Assembly: GCF_000473165.1 (NCBI RefSeq)
Contig: NZ_KI421504.1
Location: 3,857,070 to 3,921,069, forward strand
From: Leisingera aquimarina DSM 24565
GTDB taxonomy: Bacteria; Pseudomonadota; Alphaproteobacteria; Rhodobacterales; Rhodobacteraceae
Direction of reading: 5' to 3'
DNA: 64,000 bases
Positions within the stretch are counted from its first letter, which is position 1, and the number at the start of each line of letters is the position of its first letter. The notes beneath the pieces were generated by a model. It saw only the letters and a program-made list of their open reading frames with translations, searched no databases and was not told where the DNA came from. This document shows positions 37,749-46,416 of this stretch, in pieces. The position numbers were made by a program, and so were the translations under genes.

Positions 37749-38798
37749 TCAGGTTGCCGGGCCCCGTGCCGCTGTATGCGGCTGACCAGCCTCGCCGGTG
37801 CTGCATGCTTCTTCTTTCTCCATGCCTTCGCGGTAAAAGAAGTGCTGCGCCCGTCCGGCGCGCTTGGCTGCATACAGCGCCAAGTCCGCTTGGTTCAGCA
37901 GTTGATGAGCATCCGGAACTTTTTGCCAGGTGGACAGCGTTGTGCCTGCACTGGCGGAGATCCGGCAAGTCAAGGCGCCAAACGGAACCGGCTCTTCCAG
38001 CCGCTGGATCAGCCGTTTGGCGATGACAGCCAGCCTGGCGGTGTCCAGAACACCCTCGAGGATCATAACGAATTCATCGCCGCCGACGCGGGCGACGGTA
38101 TCGGACTGGCGGGTGCATTCCACCATAATCCGCGCTGCCTGCTGCAGCACCGCATCACCAGCCGCGTGGCCCATCGTGTCATTGACCTGTTTGAAATAGT
38201 CCAGGTCCAAATGCATCAGCGCAAACTCGCGGCCGCTGTTGATCAGTCGGCCCAGCACATGATCCATCGCCCGGCGGTTCTTTAATCCGGTCAGCGTGTC
38301 GGTAAAGGCTTGTTCCTCGGCCGCGATCTTGGCCCCTTGCAACCGCGTGTTCAACTGGCGGGACGCCTCCATCGCGGCGGATTTTGCCTCCACCAGATAG
38401 AGCATTTCGATGGTCAGATCAGTTGGCGAAAAATCAGCGCTGGTCAGATCGTAGTCGCGTACGGCCTCCAGAACGGAGATCCCGAAGGACAGATTGATGA
38501 AGGCGCCCTGACCATCGGGCAGCGGCGTGCAAACGCCTTTCAGGCCGGTTTGCGGCCCGTCCCGGAACTGCAGATGCAGCTTGCTCCCAGAGGTTCTCAC
38601 CAGATCCTCCATCGACCGTACAGAACGCGGCCGCGACAGATCGAACACCCGGAAGAACCGCCGCCCTTCCCAGTTCAGTTGCGGGCGCAGTTTTTTCAGG
38701 GTCGGCCCGGCAGAAACGATCCGCCCCTTGGCATCGGCTATCACGTACATCGGGCAGACCACGCCGGCCATCTGTGTCAGCTGCTCGAGAGTCATCAT
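37749..38798 (-). CDS. GGDEF diguanylate cyclase, H-NOX partner
   Basis: A 349-residue protein. The N-terminal 130 residues form a PAS-like domain typical of H-NOX-associated cyclases (PMYVIADAKGRIVSAGPTLK, FFRVFDLSRPRSV), followed by a short coiled coil (AAMEASRQLNTRLQGAK). The GGDEF domain has an intact active site (RVGGDEFVMIL) and an inhibitory I-site RQSD five residues before it. It should make cyclic di-GMP. The start overlaps the H-NOX stop (ATGA), which indicates a joint sensor system. Confidence 0.92.
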   Translation of the reverse strand: MMTLEQLTQMAGVVCPMYVIADAKGRIVSAGPTLKKLRPQLNWEGRRFFRVFDLSRPRSVRSMEDLVRTSGSKLHLQFRDGPQTGLKGVCTPLPDGQGAFINLSFGISVLEAVRDYDLTSADFSPTDLTIEMLYLVEAKSAAMEASRQLNTRLQGAKIAAEEQAFTDTLTGLKNRRAMDHVLGRLINSGREFALMHLDLDYFKQVNDTMGHAAGDAVLQQAARIMVECTRQSDTVARVGGDEFVMILEGVLDTARLAVIAKRLIQRLEEPVPFGALTCRISASAGTTLSTWQKVPDAHQLLNQADLALYAAKRAGRAQHFFYREGMEKEEACSTGEAGQPHTAARGPAT

Positions 38799-39382
38799 AA
38801 CGAATGCGCCCCCAGATCAAATTCACGCCCGGCGGCGAACTTGGTTTCAACAAGAGTGATCGCAATCACCTCCGCCCCGTCCTGAGTGCCGCTGTGGTCC
38901 AGGAAAACAAGATCACCGTAATCATCTGCCATCGCCCGCAGAACCCCCATCAGAACATAGGCATAGCCAGGCAGCCCAGGCTGGCAAACCAGCTCGAACT
39001 GTTCCGGCGCCTGTTCCAGCAGCTCCAGCCCCGGCAGGTGCAAATCCGACACTGCCAGCCGGGCCCGGTCCGGCAAGTCGTCCAGCGAATGCAAAAATTC
39101 AACGTAATTCACTCCGCCGAAACGCAGCAGCCGCCGCAGCGCCTCCACTTGCGGGTTGGACACCAGAAACGTGCCCATATCCTCCAGCATCTCCGGCAGC
39201 GGGCGCGCCAGAACCTTTTCCATCGCCGTCAGCATCTGGCTCGATTGCTCTTCAGAATAGAACAGCATCGCCTCGAACTCGGTAAACCCAAGCCCGGCCT
39301 CTTCCATAACCTCTTCCCAGCGGTCCGCCCCGTAGGTACTGGTCACAAAAGCCTGAATCGCCCTATTGATCAGACCGTGCAT
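38795..39382 (-). CDS. H-NOX (heme-NO-binding) domain protein
   Basis: A 195-residue stand-alone H-NOX protein: MHGLINRAIQAFVTSTYG start, GFTEFEAMLFYSEEQ, and LLRFGGVNYVEFLHSLDDL. Start 39382 is preferred over a GTG at 39409 because MHGLIN is the family start and GAGGGG precedes it. In canonical H-NOX the proximal heme His follows the LDDL-like helix; here that place is Pro104, and the YxSxR propionate motif reads ELVCQ. Heme binding by the usual residues is therefore doubtful. It is expected to control the coupled cyclase. Confidence 0.85.
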   Translation of the reverse strand: MHGLINRAIQAFVTSTYGADRWEEVMEEAGLGFTEFEAMLFYSEEQSSQMLTAMEKVLARPLPEMLEDMGTFLVSNPQVEALRRLLRFGGVNYVEFLHSLDDLPDRARLAVSDLHLPGLELLEQAPEQFELVCQPGLPGYAYVLMGVLRAMADDYGDLVFLDHSGTQDGAEVIAITLVETKFAAGREFDLGAHSL

Positions 39383-39766
39383 ACAATGGCCCCTCTTTGC
39401 CTTTGCCACAGTCTTGACGCCTGCAGGTTAAGAAAGAACCAACAAAGCTGATTTGCGTGATAAGGCGCGCGCGTTTCTTGTGTAATTTTCAACTCTTGCA
39501 CGAACCCTGCACCCTCAGCAGCAGAAACCGGCTATGTGCGCAGCGCGGCCATGGTCTGGCAGCCGGCCCTGCAGCCAGCCGCATCTGATACCTACTTCAA
39601 ATTTGCACGCACCAGCACTCCCGCATTGGACCGTTCAGGCGCCCCTCCCTACTGGACCGGCTGGCGCCAGGAGGCAAGCCTGCAGCTCTGTATCCGCGCC
39701 AAACCGGCGGCTTCCAACCTGCCGCCGGCACGCTGTGTGCCAAACCTGCAACCCGCGCATAAAAAA
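39383..39766. other. Intergenic region, H-NOX / mttB-like
   Basis: About 380 bases holding the H-NOX promoter region and the approach to the mttB terminator. No gene is supported. Confidence 0.45.
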
Positions 39767-39785
39767 GCGGAGGGGCTGCCTCCGC
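39767..39785 (-). terminator. Terminator of the MttB-family gene
   Basis: GCGGAGG (39767-39773) pairs with CCTCCGC (39779-39785), loop GGCTG; on the minus strand a TTTTTT run follows. Confidence 0.88.
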
Positions 39786-39812
39786 TTTTCCTGCTGGTGA
39801 TAGGCCGGTGCC

Positions 39813-41372
39813 TCAGAAATCTGTCGGCGCGCCACCCTCGGCCTTGCGACGGGCGACGAAATCCGCCAGTTCGTCGCGAACTGCTGCGTCCATCGGCGGC
39901 TCCTCGAAATCGGCGATGATCTCCTTGAACAGCTTGTGGGCGCGCTCAGCAGTCCAGGTCGCACCTGCCGCCTCCCAGGCCTCGTAATTGCGCCAGTCGC
40001 TCAGGAACGGCTGATAGAAGGCCTCGGAATAGCGGTCCTGGGTGTGCTGAATACCGAAGAAATGGCCGTCATTGCCGACTTCCTTGATTGCATCCAGCGC
40101 AATTTCCTCCGGTCCGGTCGCCGAGATTTGCGGCTGCATATAGCGTTCGATCTGCTGCAGGATCTCGCAATCCATGATGAATTTCTCCGGGCTGGCAATC
40201 AGCCCGCCCTCCAGCCAGCCGGCCGCGTGGTAGACCATATTCGTGCCTGACTGCACTGCAGCCCACAGCGAATTGGAGGTCTCCCAGATCGCCTGCCCGT
40301 CCGGTACGTTGGCGGCGCAAACGCCTGAGGAGCGCATCGGCAGGCCATAGAACCGCGCCATCTGCCCGGTCATCTGGGTCGAGCGCATGTATTCCGGCGT
40401 GCCGAATGCCGGCGCGCCCGACTTCATGTCGACGTTGGAGGTAAAGGTGCCAATCACGCAGGGCGTGCCGGGACGCACATACTGGAACAGCGCAATGGCA
40501 CAGAGGCTTTCGGCAATCGACTGCGCTACCGCACCGGCCATGGTCACCGGCGCCATCGCGCCCGCCAGCGTGAACGGCGACACCACGATGGCCTGACCGC
40601 GCCGCGCCAGCCGCAGGCAGCCGTCGATCATCGGAAAGTCGTGCTTCAGCGGCGAGGTGGAGTTGATGTTGGTGTACATATGCGGCTTGGAGTCGAACTC
40701 CTCATGGCTGAGCCCGCCGGCAATCCGCACCATCTCCATCACATCCTCGACCCGCTCCTTGCCAAGGGAGTAGGCGTGCATCGCCTTATCGGTCAGGGTC
40801 AGTTTGTCATAAAGCACATCCAGGTGACGGACTGAGGCATGGATGTCCACCGGCTCCACCGGATAGCCGCCAGCAAAGTGGATGCAGTTGAAATACTGGG
40901 TCAGTTTCAGCAGGTTGCGGCATTGCTCACGGTTGCCGGCGACCTTTTTGTTCAGCTCCATATCCCAGTAGTTCGGCGGCGAGGACACATTGCCGAACAA
41001 GATGTGATTGCCGCCCAGCGGAATGGTCCGGTCTTTGTTGCGCGGGGTGATCGAGAACTCGCGGGGCGCCTTACCCACCATCTCCATCACAAAATCCCGG
41101 TCCATCTTGACCAGCTCGCCTTCGACCTTGACGCCGGCCTGTTTGAAGATCTCCAGCGCTTCCGGGTTCAGAAAGACCACGCCAATCTCTTCCAGGATCC
41201 GCATGGCCCCCTCGTGGATCGCCTGCACGCCGTCCTCGCTCAATGGCTCGGTCGGCCGGTCGGTGTTAACCGGGATCTGCCAAGGCATTTGCTCCAGCGC
41301 AGCGCTGCCGCGCCGGGCTGCTGCGCCTGCCCTGCCTCCGCCCCGCTTCTTGCGCGCGCCTGTGTCTGCCAT
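39813..41372 (-). CDS. MttB-family (trimethylamine/betaine) corrinoid methyltransferase, non-pyrrolysine
   Basis: A 519-residue TIM-barrel methyltransferase: GAMRILEEIGVVFLNPEALE, HILFGNVSSPPNYWD, and TIMTSNVD-like IGTFTSNVDMKSGAPAFGT and HAAGWLEGGLIASPEKFIMD. Members move a methyl group from a quaternary or tertiary amine to a corrinoid protein. The frame has no in-frame TAG, so it is the standard-amino-acid (MtgB-like) kind. GGGGAGAC precedes the start. No corrinoid protein or second methyltransferase gene is adjacent. Confidence 0.88.
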   Translation of the reverse strand: MADTGARKKRGGGRAGAAARRGSAALEQMPWQIPVNTDRPTEPLSEDGVQAIHEGAMRILEEIGVVFLNPEALEIFKQAGVKVEGELVKMDRDFVMEMVGKAPREFSITPRNKDRTIPLGGNHILFGNVSSPPNYWDMELNKKVAGNREQCRNLLKLTQYFNCIHFAGGYPVEPVDIHASVRHLDVLYDKLTLTDKAMHAYSLGKERVEDVMEMVRIAGGLSHEEFDSKPHMYTNINSTSPLKHDFPMIDGCLRLARRGQAIVVSPFTLAGAMAPVTMAGAVAQSIAESLCAIALFQYVRPGTPCVIGTFTSNVDMKSGAPAFGTPEYMRSTQMTGQMARFYGLPMRSSGVCAANVPDGQAIWETSNSLWAAVQSGTNMVYHAAGWLEGGLIASPEKFIMDCEILQQIERYMQPQISATGPEEIALDAIKEVGNDGHFFGIQHTQDRYSEAFYQPFLSDWRNYEAWEAAGATWTAERAHKLFKEIIADFEEPPMDAAVRDELADFVARRKAEGGAPTDF

Positions 41373-41607
41373 GCCGGTCTCCCCTGGGTCCGAATTTCAA
41401 AATTGCCGATAGCCACCCACTGTGCCAATCCCTGCCGCTGGAAACAGTCCAAACCCGACTATCGCTGTCGTTTTTGCTGTGCGATCCGGCGGTTCAGGAT
41501 ATTTCTGTACACTTGTGCCTAGTATGCCGCAGCAAAAACCGGCGCACAAGACTGCACGCCGGCAAAAACGAGCGTCCCCGTTTCAAAACGCGGGAATCAG
41601 TGGATGC

Positions 41608-42297
41608 TCAGCGGTCCATCCAGGCCGGGATATGGCCGATATCGGGCAGCACTATATCGGCGTGCGGCGTCAGCTCCTCGCGCAGGGCCATGCCGGTCAG
41701 GACGCCGATCCGCTGCATTCCCGCAGCCGCGCCCGCTTCCAAATCATGGCGGCTGTCGCCCACCATTGCCGTCCGGCCGGGAGAGACGCCCGCAGCCTTG
41801 CAAAAGGCCAGAAGCGGATCCGGCGCCGGTTTGGCCCCATGGCCGCTGTCGCATCCCGCGACAAAAGCAAAGCGGTCCAGCACGCCTGCCCGCTTCAGCT
41901 GGCTCTTGGCAGAGCTCTCAGCATCGTTGGTCATCACCCCCAGCACCTTGCCGCGCGACAGCAGGCTGTCGAGAAACGCCGCCAGCGGCACTGCCGGCGT
42001 CAGCTCTGCCCCGGCAGCGCTTTCCGCCAGGTAATCCGTCAGCTCGGCAAGATCCATATGCGCAACATAAGGCGCAAGGGCTTCTGCCACTTCATCATTG
42101 GAGCAGGCAATCACCAGGCTGTCCGGATTGAATGCCTCACGCTCCAAGTCATAGCTGATCGCTTTGGCCATTGCCTGTTTGGCGTTCTGATCGCCATTGG
42201 ACAGGGATTCCAGCAGGTCTGCAGCCCAGCCATCCCAGGTCGCAGCAAAGTCAAACAAGGTCCCGTCTTTATCGAACAGAAGAGCATCAACAGGCAT
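41608..42297 (-). CDS. HAD-superfamily hydrolase (phosphoglycolate phosphatase-like)
   Basis: A 229-residue phosphatase. HAD motifs: DKDGTLF (residues 9-15), GVMTNDAE, the Lys in HGAKPAPDP, and MVGDSRHDLEAG. The cap domain lies between motifs I and II. Substrate unknown; phosphoglycolate or a related sugar phosphate is plausible. It is one gene before DUF3572 on the same strand. Confidence 0.88.
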   Translation of the reverse strand: MPVDALLFDKDGTLFDFAATWDGWAADLLESLSNGDQNAKQAMAKAISYDLEREAFNPDSLVIACSNDEVAEALAPYVAHMDLAELTDYLAESAAGAELTPAVPLAAFLDSLLSRGKVLGVMTNDAESSAKSQLKRAGVLDRFAFVAGCDSGHGAKPAPDPLLAFCKAAGVSPGRTAMVGDSRHDLEAGAAAGMQRIGVLTGMALREELTPHADIVLPDIGHIPAWMDR

Positions 42298-42354
42298 GGC
42301 AGGTCCTTTTTCCTCTGGATTCTGGCCGGACCCTAGGCACAGGGCCCGCCAATC

Positions 42355-42639
42355 TCAAGTCCAGTTCACCTGTTCACCGCCCGGAAGCGACATCCGCGCC
42401 TGCAGCGGCGCCTCATAGGCCAGCCCCTCGCCATCGCAGAACTGCATCACCCAATTGTCGTCCATCGTTAAGAAATCGAGCACCGAGCCAAGGAACTCCG
42501 GCTCCGCCGCCCGCGCCCGCAGATCCGCTTCGCTGGCGCCGGTTGCCCCCAGAAACACCGGCAGCAGCTCATCATTTCCGGCCAGCCAGGCCAAAGCCTT
42601 CAGCGCCAGCGTCTCTGCTCCATCGGCGGAATTCCGCAT
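42355..42639 (-). CDS. DUF3572 family protein
   Basis: A 94-residue alphaproteobacterial protein: AETLALKALAWLAGNDELLP, FLGATGASEADLRARA and FLGSVLDFLTMDDNWVM are the family signature. Function unknown. I chose the ATG at 42639 because AGGAG lies at a usable distance; a GTG at 42648 is too close to it. It diverges from the PleD-like gene, where this neighbour pair is usual. Confidence 0.85.
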   Translation of the reverse strand: MRNSADGAETLALKALAWLAGNDELLPVFLGATGASEADLRARAAEPEFLGSVLDFLTMDDNWVMQFCDGEGLAYEAPLQARMSLPGGEQVNWT

Positions 42640-42754
42640 GTTCTCCACACTCCTGCCGCATTGCGGCCAATTTAGTAAAAATCCGAAAGGGTTTCTTAAC
42701 CAGTCTCAGCAAAACTTCCAGTCATAGGATTTGCAAGGGGCGAAAGGATACCGC

Positions 42755-44149
42755 GTGCAAGGCACTATCCTGGTCATCGACGGCGTCTCCACCAACCGCA
42801 TCATGCTGAAGGTGCAGCTGGCGGCTGCCTATTACGATGTGGTCCAAGCCGGCAGCCTGGCTGAAGTGCTGCAGGCCGCCCGCCGCCACCGCCCTGATCT
42901 GGTGCTTTCCGCAATGTCGCTGCCCGATGGCTCCGCCGCGGATGTGAAACGCGAATTGGCCGGGGATGAGGCACTGGGCGATCTGCCGGTGATCGCGGTC
43001 TCCGACTGGGAAGGACCCAAAGCCCGGCTCGCCGCACTGGCCGCGGGCATCGACGATGTACTGCAGCAGCCGGTGGATGACGTGATCCTGCAGGCCCGCA
43101 TCCGCAGCCTGCTGCGCGCCCGCAGCAGCACCGAAGAACTGAACCTGCAGCGCGATGCCTCAAACGGCTTCATCCTGCCGCTCAGCGACCGCACATGCGC
43201 CGAGGATCTGCGCAATGCCTCCGTTGCCCTGGTGGCGCAGGATCCCCGCACCGCTAGGGCCTGGCGCGACCGGCTTGCCGGCCGCCTGCCCTATGACCTG
43301 CGCACCCATTCCATCAGCGACATCCAAGGGCTGATGCAGGCGCCGGTGGCCGATGCCATCATCATCGAACTGACAGAGGCTTCGGCCGGCCCCGGCCTGC
43401 GCCTGCTGGCTGACCTGCGCGCCCGCGCTGCCACCCGCAAATCGGTGGTGATTGCCGTGCCCAACCCGGCGGATCCGCATATCGCCGCCGAGGCCTTGGA
43501 CCGCGGCGCCCATGACGTGCTGCAATCCGGCTTTGATATTGAGGAACTGCAGCTGCGCCTCACCGCCCAGCTGCAGCAGAAGGCCCGCAAGGACCGGCTG
43601 CGCGACAGCGTCCGCAACGGGTTGCGCGCAGCCGTGCTGGACCCGATGACAGGTCTTTACAACCGCCGCTATGCCAAGCCGTTCCTGGACCGGGTGGCCC
43701 ATTCCGCCACCGCAACTGGCGAAAAGTTTGCCGTCATGCTGGCCGATCTCGATCATTTCAAGCGGATCAACGACCTTTATGGCCACCCGGCCGGCGACGC
43801 CGTGCTGATCGAGGCCGCCCGCCGGATGCAGGCGGTGCTGCGTCCGGCGGACCTGCTGGCCCGCGTCGGCGGCGAAGAATTCATGGCGGTGCTGCCCGGC
43901 GCCACCGAGGCCGAGGCAGGCCTGGCCGCCATCGCCCTGTGCAATGCGATCAACAGCACTCCGTTTCAGGTGCCCGGCGCCGCCGATCCGGTCAGGATCA
44001 CCATCAGCATCGGCGCAGTCATGGGCGGCGGCGGCAATGAAGACAGCACCGCCGCGCTGGTCGAGAAAGCCGATCAGGCCCTCTACAACGCCAAGGATGC
44101 GGGCCGCAATCAGGTGACCTTGTCGCCGGAATGCACCCAAGCAGCCTGA
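42755..44149 (+). CDS. pleD: PleD-like response regulator / diguanylate cyclase
   Basis: A 464-residue REC-REC-GGDEF protein. The GGDEF domain (from about residue 300) has an intact RVGGEEFMAVL and an I-site RPAD five residues earlier. The first receiver keeps the fold (TILVIDGVSTNRIMLKVQL) but the acidic pair is D-G, the phospho-accepting Asp is Ser in LSAMSLPDG, and the lysine is Gln in LQQPVDD. The second receiver also lacks a clear acceptor. The GTG at 42755 is the likely start since AAAGGA is six bases upstream. Makes cyclic di-GMP, but phosphorylation control is doubtful. Confidence 0.9.
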   Translation: MQGTILVIDGVSTNRIMLKVQLAAAYYDVVQAGSLAEVLQAARRHRPDLVLSAMSLPDGSAADVKRELAGDEALGDLPVIAVSDWEGPKARLAALAAGIDDVLQQPVDDVILQARIRSLLRARSSTEELNLQRDASNGFILPLSDRTCAEDLRNASVALVAQDPRTARAWRDRLAGRLPYDLRTHSISDIQGLMQAPVADAIIIELTEASAGPGLRLLADLRARAATRKSVVIAVPNPADPHIAAEALDRGAHDVLQSGFDIEELQLRLTAQLQQKARKDRLRDSVRNGLRAAVLDPMTGLYNRRYAKPFLDRVAHSATATGEKFAVMLADLDHFKRINDLYGHPAGDAVLIEAARRMQAVLRPADLLARVGGEEFMAVLPGATEAEAGLAAIALCNAINSTPFQVPGAADPVRITISIGAVMGGGGNEDSTAALVEKADQALYNAKDAGRNQVTLSPECTQAA

Positions 44150-44241
44150 GGTCCTCAGCCGATCCCGGAATTGGCAGCCGCCAGAGGCTGCCTTCTGTGG
44201 TTGGCACCTCGGGAAGCGACCCGCAGCTGCACGCCGCCGGC

Positions 44242-44733
44242 TTAATCCCGCCCGTTCTGCCGTTCATGCCAACGCCCGCCGCGCCGCTGCATCCGCTCTT
44301 CCATGCGGCTGGCAAAGGCCGCGCGCTCTTCCGCCGTCATCGCTTCCAGCTTGCGCACCCAGGCTTCCTGTACCTTAGTGTGAAAGGCACGGCGCGTCGC
44401 TGCCTGGATCTGCAGTATCGTCAGCAGCTCCTGCGCATCGAAGTCTGCGCTACGCAGCATTCCGATCACCGCCTCACCCTCTGCTTGGCGGCGCTTGTAA
44501 TAGCTGCCATGAGCGCCGCCCGCTTCTTGCCGCAGCGCCTTGCGGGTGTCGCGGTCCAGCTCGCGGAAGATCATGGCCCCGACCGACGGCGGCCGCTGCC
44601 AGTGCCTGTCCTTGCCGCTGAACCGCCAGGCCGTTCCGGTCGCGATGCCGATCACCGCTAGGTTCAGCGCCAGCGACCCCGCCAGCAACAGTTTCAGCCA
44701 CAGCTTCATTCCAGGCTTTTCCTCCGCACTCAT
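44242..44733 (-). CDS. Periplasmic heavy-metal sensor-like protein (CnrR/CpxP-like)
   Basis: A 163-residue membrane-anchored protein: one N-terminal transmembrane helix (LWLKLLLAGSLALNLAVIGIA) and a helical periplasmic body with LRQEAGGAHGSYYKRRQAEG and the LTILQIQAATRRAFHTKVQEA repeat, as in RcnR-independent heavy-metal-resistance sensors. The start overlaps the anti-sigma stop (ATGA). Probably the sensory partner of the ECF sigma system. Confidence 0.78.
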   Translation of the reverse strand: MSAEEKPGMKLWLKLLLAGSLALNLAVIGIATGTAWRFSGKDRHWQRPPSVGAMIFRELDRDTRKALRQEAGGAHGSYYKRRQAEGEAVIGMLRSADFDAQELLTILQIQAATRRAFHTKVQEAWVRKLEAMTAEERAAFASRMEERMQRRGGRWHERQNGRD

Positions 44734-45107
44734 TGCAGGTCCTCACTCAGCACCACCGCCATGTCGTAACTGTCATAGGGGACCGCGGTGCTGCTGTCCT
44801 CATACCCCGCCAGCGCCATCGGATCCGGCACAAAGGAGGGCGGCGCCACCCCGATCCACAACCCCGCCGCACTGGCCGCTGCCAGCCCGCCCAGCGCGGG
44901 CCAGCCGCCCAGCGCTTCGATCAGCTCCCGCCACAGCGGCTGCCGGGGCGCCTGCGCCGGCGCCGCAGCCTGAAAGCCCGCCTGCGCCCGCACTGCATCT
45001 GCCAGGATAGCCGCATTCAAACGGTCCGGCAGCGCCGGCGGCTCACTGCGCGCCACGGCAAACAGATCGTCCAGCTCCTGCAGTGCTTTATCCGTGTCAG
45101 CCATCAT
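44730..45107 (-). CDS. Putative anti-sigma factor
   Basis: A 125-residue protein with a cytoplasmic N-terminal half, one transmembrane segment (GGLAAASAAGLWIGVAPPSFV), and a short periplasmic tail. It overlaps the sigma gene by 11 bases and the sensor gene by four. The arrangement and topology suggest an anti-sigma factor; no zinc-binding anti-sigma motif is visible. Confidence 0.7.
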   Translation of the reverse strand: MMADTDKALQELDDLFAVARSEPPALPDRLNAAILADAVRAQAGFQAAAPAQAPRQPLWRELIEALGGWPALGGLAAASAAGLWIGVAPPSFVPDPMALAGYEDSSTAVPYDSYDMAVVLSEDLQ

Positions 45108-45735
45108 TATACCCCAACTCTTCGCGCCGCCCGGCCAATGCCGCGGCCAGCGCCCGTTTGCCCCGGGCGGTCAGACTTTCCACCGCCTCGACGCTGATGT
45201 CCATGATCCCGGCGATTTCCGGGTTGGACAGTTCTTCCAGATGCCGCAGCACCACTGCCTGCCGCTGCCGTTCCGGCAATTGCATCAGGGCCGCCTGCAG
45301 CGCATCCTGCCGCGCCCCCTCTTGCAGCGCCTCGGCGGCCGAGCGGGCCGGGTCAGGCGGCTCGGGCACCACATCCAGATCCACATAACCGCCACGGGCA
45401 CGCCGTTTGCGGTCAATGCACAGGTTCATTGCCACCCGGTACAGCCAGGTCGAGACTTGCGCCTCCCCCGGCCGCCATTCCGGCGCCATCTTCCATAAGC
45501 GAAGCATTGCCTCCTGGGTCACATCTTCGGCTTCGGCGCGGATCCCCATCACCCGCATCGCCACGCCAAAGACCCGCGACCCCAGCCGTGCGGTCAGCTC
45601 CGCCGCGGCTCGACTATCACCATTGGCATACAGCACCAAAAGCGCATCGTCCGAAACCTCCGCCGCCGGTGCGTTCATGGCAGCCGGCCCCGCATCAGGG
45701 GTCCGGCGCCGCGATATTTCCGCGTTTTGCAGCAC
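45097..45735 (-). CDS. ECF-type RNA polymerase sigma factor
   Basis: A 212-residue extracytoplasmic-function sigma factor: region 2 with GIRAEAEDVTQEAMLRLW and STWLYRVAMNLCIDRKRR, region 4 with LPERQRQAVVLRHLEELSNP and VEAVESLTARGKRALAAAL. I list the GTG at 45735, but an ATG at 45678 is also possible; neither has a strong ribosome site. Upstream is an EF-hand gene on the same strand. Confidence 0.88.
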   Translation of the reverse strand: MLQNAEISRRRTPDAGPAAMNAPAAEVSDDALLVLYANGDSRAAAELTARLGSRVFGVAMRVMGIRAEAEDVTQEAMLRLWKMAPEWRPGEAQVSTWLYRVAMNLCIDRKRRARGGYVDLDVVPEPPDPARSAAEALQEGARQDALQAALMQLPERQRQAVVLRHLEELSNPEIAGIMDISVEAVESLTARGKRALAAALAGRREELGYNDG

Positions 45736-45745
45736 GTCTCAGCGA

Positions 45746-46216
45746 TCAGTTCTGCTCCGTTTCATCCCCGTGGCCATGCCAGCGCTTGCCGCCGTGCCGA
45801 GCCCGGGCCTCTTCGAATTCCTCTTTCGAAATCCCGCCGCTGCCATCGGCATCCATCCGGTCGAACATTCTGCCAGCCCGGCGCGGTTGCGGCATCTCAT
45901 CCTTACTCAACGCGCCATCGCCATCCTTGTCAAAACGTTCCAGCATCCGGGCGGCGCGCTCATTGGCCCGTGCCTGCGCATGCGCCTGCATCTCGTCCAA
46001 CGTCAGCTTGCCATCGCCGTCGGCGTCCGCCTTGCTGAAACGGGCCTCTTTCATGGCCTGGATTTCCGCCTTAGTGACTTCGCCATTGCCGTCCGTGTCG
46101 ATTTCCTCAAAGGACATCTTCGGCCCGTGGTGGCCATAGCCCTTGGCCAGGGCCGCGCCGCCCGCGGCCACACCTGCAGCGGCAACAATCACGGCGATGA
46201 AGTTGACGTGTTTCAT
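45746..46216 (-). CDS. Periplasmic EF-hand calcium-binding protein
   Basis: A 156-residue protein with a signal peptide (HVNFIAVIVAAAGVAAGGAALA) and four EF-hand loops: DTDGNGEVTKAE, DADGDGKLTLDE, DKDGDGALSKDE and DADGSGGISKEE. Start 46216 has AAGGAAAGAC upstream. It lies just upstream of the ECF sigma gene on the same strand, so it may be part of or a target of that regulon. Confidence 0.9.
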   Translation of the reverse strand: MKHVNFIAVIVAAAGVAAGGAALAKGYGHHGPKMSFEEIDTDGNGEVTKAEIQAMKEARFSKADADGDGKLTLDEMQAHAQARANERAARMLERFDKDGDGALSKDEMPQPRRAGRMFDRMDADGSGGISKEEFEEARARHGGKRWHGHGDETEQN

Positions 46217-46416
46217 GTCGTCTTTCCTTTGTTCTGCGGCAGCCTCTTGCTGCCCGATGCACAGAAAAAACGCCCCAGATCCGCGCTTCCGTCGCAGAAA
46301 TGCAAAAAAAGTTTCTACCGCCGTCCCGTTGCGGCAAACCGGCGCAGAAATTGGGCTTTCCCCTTTCGCCCTCTCCCGATGCGCGCAAAGATATGCCCAA
46401 CACACAGGATATTGCC

